NCBI GenBank assembly: GCA_037039685.1
Contig: JAWNGF010000003.1
Coordinates: 1,922,001-1,986,000, forward strand
Direction: 5' to 3'
Length of the DNA stretch: 64,000 nucleotides
Origin: Ceratobasidium sp. AG-K
Taxonomy: Eukaryota > Basidiomycota > Agaricomycetes > Cantharellales > Ceratobasidiaceae
The notes beneath the pieces are model-generated. The model saw only the letters and a list, made by a program, of their open reading frames with translations. It was not told the origin of the DNA and did not search any database. Position numbers and translations under genes: made by a program. Of the stretch, positions 23,864-34,544 are shown piece by piece. Positions within the stretch are counted from its first letter, which is position 1. Each line of letters begins with the position of its first letter.

Positions 23864-26049
23864 GAGTTTCTCACCCTTGGCGTTGTAGCAAAGTGCCCCG
23901 CCTCTCCTGCCAGACCCAGGACGATCGCCCGACCCACTCGGACACGAGCTATTCGCTCGCTGTCAGCCCCAGGTCCTGGCCTATTGTCCCATTCCGACTC
24001 GAAGAGGTCCCATCGGCTGGCGCCCTCCCTCCTCGGACGCAGCTTCTGGCCATTCGAGCGCCTCGCAACGGTTGTCGAGCCATGCTCGCCGTCCCATGCA
24101 GAGCGTACCGTAGGTCACACATCTGCCCCAGGACAGCGAGCCCCAGCTTACAACTACGAGTGCCGTCGAGGACTGTGCTCGGGATATCCCGCGAGAGAGC
24201 GTACGATAGAGCGCACTACTACGTCAATACGCGAGAAACAAGTGGGTAGGATGAAGGGAATACAAGTCGCTGTCCGGCTGGAGGCGAGCGTCAGTAGAGC
24301 GGAACGGGAGCGTACACAACACTTGCCCATGACTGCGAGGACTCGAAGCTAACCAAGTCACACAAGTCGACGTCGTCGGCGCCGAGAGGTAGAGTAGAGT
24401 GAATAGCTCGGCGAGAATGAGAAGTTAAACTTGAGTGGAGGAGGGTGGAGGGGGATTGGTGGTGTCGACCCAGGCTCTGCCAGGGATGTACTTATAGCTT
24501 GCTGTGGGTAGTTTAGGGCAAGCCGATGCTCAGGAGCTTGGTCATATGAGAGGCCGTTGGGGCTGCTCGCGGACGATGGCCGAGCGGGAGCAACTTAGGT
24601 CATAGGAGGTAGTATATAGTAATCAATCAGCTCCATAGAGAGAGTACACTGATCATTTCAGCTCGTGAGGGGCTGTAGATTTTGTCGGAGAGTCGGAGGA
24701 TTACTGACTCGGCGAGTGTAGATCGTGCCTCGTCAGATGGTGGGGTCGCTGTTGGAGCACCGACAAGTTATGTTCGAATCAAAGGCCGAGTTGGGGCGCA
24801 TATAGTACACGTCGGCGATGATAAAGCAAGCCTAAGCCTTGCTGCAAAGCGGGTGCGAGCGCACTCTCCTATTCGCTCTATCTATGGTTGAACTGTACAC
24901 CAGGGGGCCCTTGGCGATTCTGGACTCTGTTAATCAGAATAATCACGCGTTGTCCCAACCTAGTTAGAGTAACAAGGGTAGGGGGGGGGGGGATTGGTGG
25001 CTATATGACCGGTGGGAGCTCTCAACCGTAGATAGAGCGAATAGGAGAGTGCGCTCGCACCCGCTTTGCAGCAAGGCTTAGGCTTGCTTTATCATCGCCG
25101 ACGTGTACTATATGCGCCCCAACTCGGCCTTTGATTCGAACATAACTTGTCGGTGCTCCAACAGCGACCCCACCATCTGACGAGGCACGATCTACACTCG
25201 CCGAGTCAGTAATCCTCCGACTCTCCGACAAAATCTACAGCCCCTCACGAGCTGAAATGATCAGTGTACTCTCTCTATGGAGCTGATTGATTACTATATA
25301 CTACCTCCTATGACCTAAGTTGCTCCCGCTCGGCCATCGTCCGCGAGCAGCCCCAACGGCCTCTCATATGACCAAGCTCCTGAGCATCGGCTTGCCCTAA
25401 ACTACCCACAGCAAGCTATAAGTACATCCCTGGCAGAGCCTGGGTCGACACCACCAATCCCCCTCCACCCTCCTCCACTCAAGTTTAACTTCTCATTCTC
25501 GCCGAGCTATTCACTCTACTCTACCTCTCGGCGCCGACGACGTCGACTTGTGTGACTTGGTTAGCTTCGAGTCCTCGCAGTCATGGGCAAGTGTTGTGTA
25601 CGCTCCCGTTCCGCTCTACTGACGCTCGCCTCCAGCCGGACAGCGACTTGTATTCCCTTCATCCTACCCACTTGTTTCTCGCGTATTGACGTAGTAGTGC
25701 GCTCTATCGTACGCTCTCTCGCGGGATATCCCGAGCACAGTCCTCGACGGCACTCGTAGTTGTAAGCTGGGGCTCGCTGTCCTGGGGCAGATGTGTGACC
25801 TACGGTACGCTCTGCATGGGACGGCGAGCATGGCTCGACAACCGTTGCGAGGCGCTCGAATGGCCAGAAGCTGCGTCCGAGGAGGGAGGGCGCCAGCCGA
25901 TGGGACCTCTTCGAGTCGGAATGGGACAATAGGCCAGGACCTGGGGCTGACAGCGAGCGAATAGCTCGTGTCCGAGTGGGTCGGGCGATCGTCCTGGGTC
26001 TGGCAGGAGAGGCGGGGCACTTTGCTACAACGCCAAGGGTAAGAAACTC
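23864..26049. repeat. Large near-perfect inverted repeat (2 x 1028 bp, 130-bp spacer)
   Basis: The left arm 23864-24891 and right arm 25022-26049 are reverse complements with no indel: paired positions always sum to 49913. The 122-codon frame at 23984-24352 (+) recurs identically at 25561-25929 (-), and the 69-codon frame at 24682-24891 (+) at 25022-25231 (-). Only two mismatches were noticed, near the outer and inner ends. The spacer 24892-25021 contains a run of 12 G (24981-24992) followed by GGATTGGTGG, a string also present in the left arm near 24452-24462. No clear target-site duplication flanks the structure. The arm ORFs resemble no protein family. It may be a foldback element, a recent inverted duplication, a hairpin-RNA locus or an assembly fold. 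Confidence 0.9.
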
Positions 26050-26820
26050 TGTCTGATAATTCAGGAGCCATGCTAACCTGAGTACTTATTACTAGATGCT
26101 GCCTCCCAAACTATAGCTCTTCTGTTACCCTTAAATGTCGATTGTTACTATGTATTTAGTGTCTGAAACAATCTCTATATATCAACTTTCATAAACCTGC
26201 CTCCCGCTATCCGAAGAATTATTATAACTAATCCACCTTCATGTGGGCTGAGCGGGTGGTGTATGTGGTTTGGGGGGACGTCACAGGCTGAAATCCCTGA
26301 ATCACAGTGGCTCGGCCGCTCGTAACGGCTTTAAGTGTGCAACTCGTTCAGATCAAGAATGTGCAAATGGTATCTAAATCACAACCCTTATCTAATTCTC
26401 TGACCTACGCACGTGGACTGCAAAGGCTGATTGGCTTTTTGTGTATCAATGCGCTAAGTGCCGTACAAGGATGTACCACTGAAAATACGCGAGACGCTAA
26501 TAGGGGAACTCCCCAAACCCCCCGGATACGTTACATCTCAGCAACGTGCCCCATTTATGTACTATACTAGCGCCACATATAACTTACTCGGACATCAGAC
26601 ATATCCGAATGTCGCAGAACCACCTTCATAGGTTCGATTGAGGGACACGTGACCCTGAATGAGATTGCACCGAGTACCCACACTGGCTACGACATGCTTT
26701 GTCTAACTCCCTATTCTACACCAGTTTCGATTGCATTGAACCATCCTTTACCACATAAAAGCATGTGTACCTCTTCTTTTGATTTCTAGCTTTCACCACG
26801 ACGACTACTAAGGAGCCCAA
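26050..26820. other. Intergenic region right of the inverted repeat
   Basis: No gene is supported. A CACGTG site occurs at 26646-26651. Sequence is AT-rich and unremarkable. Confidence 0.35.
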
Positions 26821-28660
26821 AATGCTGTGCCGCTTCACCTGTCCTGCTTGTTATACTTCATCCAACGAACACTCTCCCCAGTAAAAGGCTTTCCATACAA
26901 TCGACCTGAATGGTCAGGTAGTGGCGACACCAGCCTTGTTCCGGGAATGTTTTGTCAATGAGCCGGCACCGGATCAAAGCGGCGCGATCTGGGTTCAACG
27001 GACTTGGCGACCGGAGCTTCAAAACCTGGTATAAGAGTGAACAACGCATAGCATGTAGGAAGTTCAACCATCGCTCGTTGCATGCGAGGATTGCTGGCAG
27101 AATCTGGGTCGAATATCGTTTTTGTTTGCCATCGAGCCAGCTTCGTTCATACCCCTTGACTATCATGAAGCCCAGAGATTTCGAGATCCGTCTAGGTGGA
27201 AGACAGGGAGATAATCCAGTGGATGGGCTTTTGGGGATTGAATATTGCACCTGGCCAGTGCGAGCTGAAATTGTGCCATTGAAAGGGGCGCTAGAACTGA
27301 AAAAAGTGGAGATTGGTAAGTTGATTTATTTCAACGCATTACCGGCTTTCCTGACTGACTTGGATTATTCTCTCGTTGATCAGAGGTCGTAGTTTATGAG
27401 TACAGTGAAATTAGGATTAAATCAAGTAGTCAAACTTCGCGGGATATCAGTTAGTCGACAGTATTGAACAGTTCTTCTAGTATTGATTAATCTTCCGTAG
27501 ACGTCGAAAAGATCCTATACCATGGCCGAGCCGTCGTATTCAACGCAAGCGAATTATCCAGGTCGGGAGTGCCATATGTCAAAGTTATCAATCCACTCTC
27601 CGTGTCCCACTGCTTCGAGATACCAAAAACGCTTCCAGGGGCGATCAAGTGCCACAAGGATCCCGCAAGTGTGATTTGGAAACTGAATATCTCCGTGAGC
27701 AGGAAAAAACCTGGCCCATTTTCTCGTAAGGAACATCTTGATTCCTGTTTAATCTTCCTGACAGCGTTTACTAGGCGACCCGCATATCGAAAGCTATCAG
27801 TATTCGGGGGCCAGGTCATTTCTACCGCATACATTGACCGTACAACCCCATATCCTCCAAGGTCGTGACGATAAACGGGGAATATGCTGGGATATAGTAC
27901 GTGACAGCATACACCATAAGCATCTCTTACCCACGTTCCTGTAGCAATTCCCCCGCGCTTTCTTTGCAGCAGGTGAATGTCTCTCAGGAACGATGATATT
28001 ACGCCGATTCAGCGCAAAGAGTAAATTCACTCTTCGAAACCTGTATTTTGAACTTTCCGGTAAGCGCATCCTCGCCTGACACCAGTACGACCACCTCACC
28101 CGGCAATTCAGAACACGTCATCACACGCGCAGCTGCTATCCCTGTATACGGCGATGTCCAAGAGTATCGCGGCTCACGACAGCTTATCAAATCCAAAATC
28201 GTTGTCGATCACTCGTTCAGTACCGATGGGAACATCGCGATACAGTTACCCATGTGTCTCCCCCAAGACTGCACCCCGGCATATTCCGGTCCGCACGTTT
28301 TTGTGAGTCGGATTGTTTCATATTGATCGGCGCGCAGTCAACTTGGTGATTTCCGCAGGTGATGCACCGGGTGGTGATAAAGACTAAGTCCAAGCACGGA
28401 GTCGAGGCCGAACATCTAACTCAATTTCCACTCCGAATCGTCGCTGTAGCCTTTGACGAGCGAGTCCGTCTGACTTCCGGAAAGAAGGCTTCTGATGTAC
28501 TAGTAGAGAAAGGGATACGTGATCGTGAGTTCAAGCATGGTTGGGCACCGGTTTGCTAAAACTAACCAACATTTCAGCCGCTCCGGCATACGTGGACAAA
28601 ATAATGGCTATGACTGGAGCCATCTACGATCAGCCCCCTCCACCGTTTTTACTCAAATAA
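26821..28660 (+). CDS. Arrestin-like protein (exon structure partly unresolved)
   Basis: Several short exons read as an arrestin-type beta-sandwich protein. Supported pieces are YPLTIMKPRDFEIRLGG and VRAEIVPLKGALELKKVEI (to 27315), continuing after an intron as EVVVYEYSEIRIKSSSQTS. Then come VSHCFEIPKTLPGAIKCH and VIWKLNISV, followed by VITRAAAIPVYGDVQEYRGS, CLPQDCTPAYSGPHVFV, and after an intron MHRVVIKTKSKHG. The last exon ends GAIYDQPPPPFLLK with TAA at 28658-28660. The two-part layout and the PPPPF tail fit fungal alpha-arrestins, which link membrane cargo to Rsp5 ubiquitin ligase through PY motifs. The first exons (ATG 26821 is a candidate) and some joins could not be settled; partial decay is possible. 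Confidence 0.5.
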
Positions 28661-29210
28661 AGCAGGGGAGTTCAACAGGATTTTGTAAATTATTTCGGTA
28701 GCGCTTTCTGCAGCGTGATACTGTATTGTAAACTCACATAATCGCCTCGGGCTGTGCATCTGTGTCCATAACAATAATCTTTCCGCCTTTTCCGGTCGCA
28801 ACACCCCAAAAGATTCCGACAACGGGTATGGAACGCCAAGACTAACTCCGCATCGAAGTCTAAAAAGGAGGACACATGCATTGATTTCCTTCTGAGCAAC
28901 GAAGAGCCGGAAGTATAGAACGCCAAGGCTACAGGGTGAATAAGAATATGCAAACAACTCGGAAGCATGTATTGATCTAGTGTATATTCCGTATGCAAAA
29001 CCATGCGTGGATGCAATCGATACGATGGGGGGAGAGGGTAGGACTAGTATAGGAGTGTCGGGCGGGTGGGGCAGGGACTATGACAAGACAAAACCACAAA
29101 CATGCACAAAGAAGAGTCCGATGAGCCAATACATAACTGGTCCGTGGCGAGCTCGAGTAAAAAAACCGATACACGAAAATAGAAACCAAATGACAAGTTC
29201 ATGCGCCTCC
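28661..29210. other. Convergent 3' region
   Basis: This lies between the arrestin-like stop and the transporter stop. A minus-strand stretch near 28735-28810 reads FWGVATGKGGKIIVMDTDAQ, which looks protein-like, but no exon context supports a gene. Confidence 0.25.
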
Positions 29211-30846
29211 TTAGATGCGGTTGTTGCCAATCACCCAAGGGCGTTCACCTCCCGAACCTTGTTGCTTCTCGATATCAACGTACTGGTCGCTGCGGGCGGG
29301 GACCGTATATGGGAGGTTGACAACTGAGTTTTGTTCGCTGATGAGGCCGGGGGCAACCTGCGATGCAGCGTTACGAGCAGCGTCCTCTCCGCCCATCGTA
29401 TCCTTCCAGACGTCCGCGTCCTTAGCCATGAAAATCTTGCCACGCACAAACGCCAGGATGGTAAGGCCAAAGAGAACGAGCCATACCATGCAGACCAGGA
29501 ATGTCATGACCGCGTGCCAGACCGAGAAGCCCTTGATGCCGAAGATGTCGCCCAACGCGCGAAGGGTATTGATCCAGCCGACATTGGGGAAAGTCAACGC
29601 CCAGCCTACGCATATAGTCAATACTAGCACAATCCTGGTTCAACCTGAGCACTCACATCCGAGAATCTCGCTGAGGTGCTTGTGGAGTTTGAACCAGTAA
29701 GGGAGGATGCCGAAAAAGAAGAAAAAGACAGCAAGACCGAACAGGAGCAAAGCACCCATGACACTAGCAGCGAAGAAAATCTCTCCTGCCTGGGGCGAGA
29801 CCAAGTTATAAGCGGGAAGAATGATACGAGCCTGCTTGCCCAGGTTGATAAGGGCCAAAGCAGTGAACCCTGGAGGACCGCACGCGACGAATGCACCGTT
29901 GGCTTGGTGGCCATCCATGAACCCGGTGGTCATGATACGGAGGATGTAGATTGCCAGGTAGAAGAAGGTCATAAAGAAACCGAGGCCTACGCAATCTCGT
30001 TAAACTTCACCGCACACTATTGGCCAAAAGAAACTAACCTTGGAAGACGTAGCCGACAAGCAAGACACCGATGCATCGAGGGTCCGACACAGGGATAACC
30101 TTGAGAACGTTAAAGGCTACGACGCCGACAAGCATCATGGGGAATACCTAGAAAAGGATGAGTAATAGCTATTATCCGGGTCCTAATGCTCCCACCAAGA
30201 AAGCCCATGCCGGAGTGAAGGTTTTGATATCGTGAGGCTTGTTGAACCAAATCATGAGCATCGGGAAGCAAACACCGACAGCAAAGAATACGTAGACCCT
30301 ACAAAGAACGTTAAGTCATCGCATTCATCCACTGTTGGGATACATACCAAAAGATCTCGTAGACAAAGCCAGGGTGGATTATGCCTACTGGGACAGCGTA
30401 TTGGATTGTGCCAATGATAATGGTGGCAAACGAAAGGACACAGAGCGGAACAAAGACCCCCTTAACTGGGTCAAAGAGCAACCGTTTCGATTGTTCGCGG
30501 TACACTGCGACATTGTTAACGGTGCATCAGGACCATAGCACCAGACTTACAGATGCTTTGAAGGGCCAGAGTAGAGATATTCAACACGAACAAGAAAATG
30601 TTCATAAAGAAGAATACAACCTCGATCGAGGTAACCCACTCGGGATGGGGATCGAGGGCGGACAAGAGGACATAGACCGCACCAGTGCCCATACCGATCG
30701 GGAACTAGAGACGGCATGAGTATCGACCCAGACGCTAAAGTTCATAGACGTACCGCTTGCCATGACCATCCGTGCACGCGCTTTGCAAGCGCTCCGAACT
30801 TGGGGCCGTGGTAAGGGGTTTCGGGCTCCGAGTGACCGTGTGTCAT
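29211..30846 (-). CDS. TDT/SLAC1-family anion transporter (malate or sulfite exporter type)
   Basis: Seven exons (30754-30846, 30551-30704, 30348-30504, 30196-30298, 30039-30147, 29657-29986, 29211-29605) add to exactly 1341 bases, 446 residues. The N-terminal VHGWSWQA then FPIGMGTGAVYVLLSALDPH is the signature start of the tellurite-resistance/dicarboxylate transporter family (Mae1, SSU1, SLAC1). About ten hydrophobic segments follow, for example FVPLCVLSFATIIIGTIQY, FPMMLVGVVAFNVLKVIP, GLGFFMTFFYLAIYILRI and AVMTFLVCMVWLVLFGLTI, and then a hydrophilic tail. Members move malate or sulfite out of or into the cell; the substrate here cannot be told from sequence. No frame break. Confidence 0.88.
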
Positions 30847-32271
30847 GTTTATGTTTTGTGGTTATAGTCGGGTGTACTGCGAGGTTGTGGGTGCGTGTAG
30901 CGTGGGTCGCTCACGCGCAGCGTGTGTCGAGTTGGGACTGTCGGAGACGGGGTGTAAACAAGTTGTCGAGGGGTTCAAGTAGACGAGATAGGGGTTGAAA
31001 TGTAAATCCTCCCGTAAGACCCAAGCAACAAAATGAAAGATCGAAGGAGAAATGACAAGTCGAAGCCAAGAAGAAACGTCAGAGCAGGAGCCGCTCGACA
31101 AAATGTAATAAAATAACAAGCCGAAAAAAAAAGGCTCAGCCTATGCCTAGTCCCAGTCAAGGCGGAGAAGAGAAGGGGGTCGAAACATCAGTGGAGGCAG
31201 CTGGGGTCCATTTAATATCCATGCCAATATGGACAGGGCTGTGCTTGTCGAGTCGTCGCTAGATGCGAAATTTCCCGCCTCGTTTGTGTCTCTGTTGTCC
31301 GAGCCAAGCCCTTCGTGTGTGGTGGTGGCGGCTTGCACCCTAATTACCAATTGCTGTCCGATTCTAGCTGACTTCTTTTGTCGCAAGACGGATTTAGCCC
31401 CAATCTTGGCAACAGATAAGCGGGATTCTGGCGCGGGGAAATGCGGAGGCCAGGGTTTTCGCTGAAAATCACCATTATTTTGACTGGACAATCGGCCTCG
31501 AGGCGCTGCGGATGGCTATCAAGCCTTTGTGCGGTCTAAACTACCTTGTGAAGGTCAATGCCATTGTCGGCGAATTTTGCCTCAGAGGCCCGTATCAGCC
31601 GCTCATCGAGTCTCTATCAACCAAATCTTCTGTGTCTAAAGCTTCGACTGAGGTCATTATGCGTGATCTTCATGCTTGGTGAGACGCAATCTTTCATGCC
31701 CGAGCAACTGTATTGCCAATGTTGCAATTTTGACCTGTTATGGTTCGGACAAAGCCCGCGAATCGAACCGAGATCGGTCGCAGCTGTACCGGCAAATGCA
31801 TACAGCTCCACCTCTAGACAGCTTAAACAATTCCCCGTCAAAAATGTCTTGCTGGGGATCATTTAGCCTAGGTAACAGCTGTTTCGGACTCAGGAGGATT
31901 CTGGTCACTATCAAATGCCAAGCAAAGCTCCACGTTTACACTCGTTGCGCTCTTTGTTCGCGAGCTCGACATCCCAACATCTTTGCAACGGGTCTGAGAA
32001 GCTAGATAAGACCGAGCAACCATGCTACAGCTTGGAAGTGTCTGAAATAGAATCAGGGCATCGCGGGCCTTGGCAAAACTAGACGCAGTTGTTGTACCAT
32101 GATTCTCGGTCGCTGAGAGATGCTCGGTAGTTTAACTAGCCCTGCACTCCCAGTGGGTGGCAGCTCGGAGCAATCAAGCATATCATTCCCAGTGCAGTCA
32201 TGTGGCAGGGTCTCACGTTACAATCTTATCAATTTCAAATCGGCGTTGTCTGTGTCTCGACCACGCTCTCC
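30847..32271. other. 1.4-kb divergent intergenic region
   Basis: This separates the transporter (-) and the membrane protein (+). An open minus-strand stretch at 31147-31491 lacks an ATG at its start and any recognisable motif, so it is not called as a gene. No RNA gene or repeat was recognised. Confidence 0.35.
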
Positions 32272-33733
32272 ATGAGCACAGAGCATGCCCCATCCTTGGC
32301 TATCCATCTATCCAAAACGGAGTCACCGACAGTCCAAAATGTCTCGGGGGATTCTCTCCCTCTGCCCAATGGCATAAATGGAGAGGTTTCTACTCCGCCT
32401 GTCTCCTCACTGACGAATGGTATCAATATGGATGATTCACATCGAGTGCAACCCGCACTAACAAATGGCGTCACACTGGATACGGTTGTCGTGAATGGCA
32501 ATGGAGGGATTCCTATCCCTGCTGGACCTCCTCCACCCTATAGCGAAGAACCTCGCCGAACACGGCGTCCGACGATCCGGACTATACCTATTGACCCGGA
32601 AGACGAAGACTACGATGGAAACAACGATAGAGGGGAATATACTCCCCTTCTCAACGGTGGTATGAGGCGCCGCTCGCGAGCAGCATCGTATGCCTGTCCA
32701 ATCAGCCCTATCTCTACGAGAGACTGACATTTCACGAGATATTCCACAGTGGCATCATATACTGGCGTCGGCTTCTTCTCTATCATCCTGGGAACTCAGC
32801 CGTCACCAATTGAGCATACTCCGAGATCGCTGCGCGAGCGTCGAACGCGGTACTTTGCGCCCCTGTTCAGGCGGGTGTATTGGCGCTCACTGGCGCATTT
32901 GATGGCGATCAACTTTCCGTTTGCGCTTGCAGCATGGGTATTGTTGTTTTGTGGTGTGGTATTGGGCACCACACTGCTCATTACGCTGCCATTTGGAGTA
33001 GTGTTTTGGTTTTTGACCTTGTTTCTATCGAGGTCGTTCGCTCGGGCCGAGGTGTGTACACTCACAGAGAGAAACGTTGATACTGATCTTCGGGCAGTTA
33101 CACCTCCAATCCCAGTTCCATAGACCGCTCAGAGTCGCACCTGCAGACCCACCACGCCCTATATTCTACCGCCCACGACCGGCGGAAGATATTGAACGGG
33201 CACTAACAGAGCCAGGTGCAGAGATAGACATCGACCCAACAATAGAAACTTCGTTCCTGAAAAACTCGTACTCCATGGTGCGCTCCCGCTTGCGTCGCTT
33301 TTCCAGTAGTCTGAAAAAATTCCCTGGTAGTTTATGGATCCATCGTCTTTCCAGCCGATATTCTACTTTTTGGTCATTAAAGCCAGCATCACGCTCGTTG
33401 TCACGCCACTCGTGTTGGCCCTTGCACCTGTGAGCTAGTCAAGTTGATCCGTATATGTATACTGATTAGTTCTCGTCCACGCGCACTTCATGATCTGTCT
33501 CGATCTCCCGACGGTTTCTCCGGCTGTGCAACTAACGACTATCTGCTTATGCAAACAACGACCATCTGGACTACCATGCGTGTATGCAACCAACACTCAT
33601 GTTAACAACGATCCATCTGGTGTCGCCCAATTAGGTATGCATCATCCTTGTCCTCCCAGCACCCGCAATGCTTCGTGTCGTCCGTCGGGTGGGAACGTGG
33701 CAGGCGAACTTGGCCATCGAGGCGCTGTCGTGA
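32272..33733 (+). CDS. Multi-pass membrane protein with sensor-like domain
   Basis: The start is taken at ATG 32272 (MSTEHAPSLA). The first exon (to 32695) encodes a Pro/Asn/Thr-rich cytosolic region with a PPPPYS motif and an acidic stretch. Exon 32750-33051 has IEHTPRSLRERRTRYF and two strong membrane spans. After an intron, 33098 onward reads LHLQSQFHRPLRVAP and a Ser/Arg-rich stretch, then FQPIFYFLVIKASITLVVTP (another span). The last exon has APAMLRVVRRVGTWQ and stops at 33731-33733. The layout recalls the 'putative sensor' membrane domain, but this is inference. Near 33337 the reading SLW-DPSSFQ needs one more G (TGGATCC for TGGGATCC), another one-base break. Function unknown. Confidence 0.6.
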
Positions 33734-33975
33734 ATGGGTTCGGCGTTGCTTCCACCCCGATCTACAGAGTTCGGTCCTTTGTGGTTGTCGTCGTGTCGGT
33801 GTTTTGCTTGCTGCGCATGCCTGTCGGTCGTGCTTGACAACAACTGCCAATACACATGTTGTCCATCCTCTTTGTGCTGTGTCTGTCTGCTGCGGCCAGG
33901 ATGGTAAACAATTAGGCGAATTTGGGATTGGTCCGAGGCAAGTACCGAGATTTGTATTAGTGGAGCTGAATACTG

Positions 33976-34518
33976 TTACAGATTTGCTAAATCTAACCGA
34001 GACATAGTTGTCCAGTGTGAATCTTCATCTCCGCCGATAGCAACTCCAGACTGATCTTCCTCGTCAATACGAAACACATAGAATGTCGGCTCCGAGGCGT
34101 CCACCGCCCATCCGCATGCATCTCCCCTCTGACCTTCCTGGCTTCTCGCAACCCGGTCTTCGACTTCGAGTTTTCTCCAGCTCAACCGCCGAGCATGGAA
34201 TATGTCGTTGAGCTGAATTTCGGACCTCGATGTGTGCAAGTCGACATGGCAAAACGCGGCGATTTCTAATTTTGGCAACATGAGCTGGAGTAATGCTTGG
34301 TTCTGGGGAGAGGCGATCCAGGCTTGGTGAGCGGGAACGCTAGCCCATTGGGACAGTATGCACGCGAATGTGTCCTGGCCTGTGGTATACGTGAACCAGT
34401 ACAGAGGAAACCCGGACCAGGCGGATTGCTCGACGCTGACGCGGCGGAGGTCTAGGTCATCGAACGTAATGTCTGATTTAAGGCGCAGAATCGCAAACTC
34501 GGTTACGGGATGGGTCAT
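33976..34518 (-). CDS. Dimeric A/B-barrel-like (Dabb/ABM-type) small protein
   Basis: The frame is intronless and reads MTHPVTEFAILRLKSDITFD at its start; upstream in-frame codons overlap the damaged NPC1 end, so ATG 34518 is preferred. About 180 residues. Alternating beta/alpha pattern with PLYWFTYTTGQDTFACILSQ and SVPAHQAWIASPQNQALLQL suggests the ferredoxin-like fold of stress-responsive A/B barrel or antibiotic-monooxygenase proteins, often seen twice in fungal secondary metabolism. No catalytic residues can be assigned. It sits 27 bases downstream of the truncated NPC1 reading frame on the same strand. Confidence 0.55.
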   Translation of the reverse strand: MTHPVTEFAILRLKSDITFDDLDLRRVSVEQSAWSGFPLYWFTYTTGQDTFACILSQWASVPAHQAWIASPQNQALLQLMLPKLEIAAFCHVDLHTSRSEIQLNDIFHARRLSWRKLEVEDRVARSQEGQRGDACGWAVDASEPTFYVFRIDEEDQSGVAIGGDEDSHWTTMSRLDLANL

Positions 34519-34544
34519 TGAATGGGTATATTTTTGTTCCGGAA

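Noticed and set aside
23848..24352. ORFs of 122-135 codons in the inverted-repeat arms as genes
   Set aside because: They overlap each other in different frames, have skewed composition and no motif, and their identical twins are simply the mirror copy of the arm.
31147..31491. 114-codon minus-strand ORF
   Set aside because: No ATG at its start, no recognisable motif and no partner exons; not listed as a gene.
31741..31800. GGTTCGATTC-like string on the minus strand as a tRNA T-arm
   Set aside because: No acceptor stem, D-arm or anticodon arm can be folded around it.
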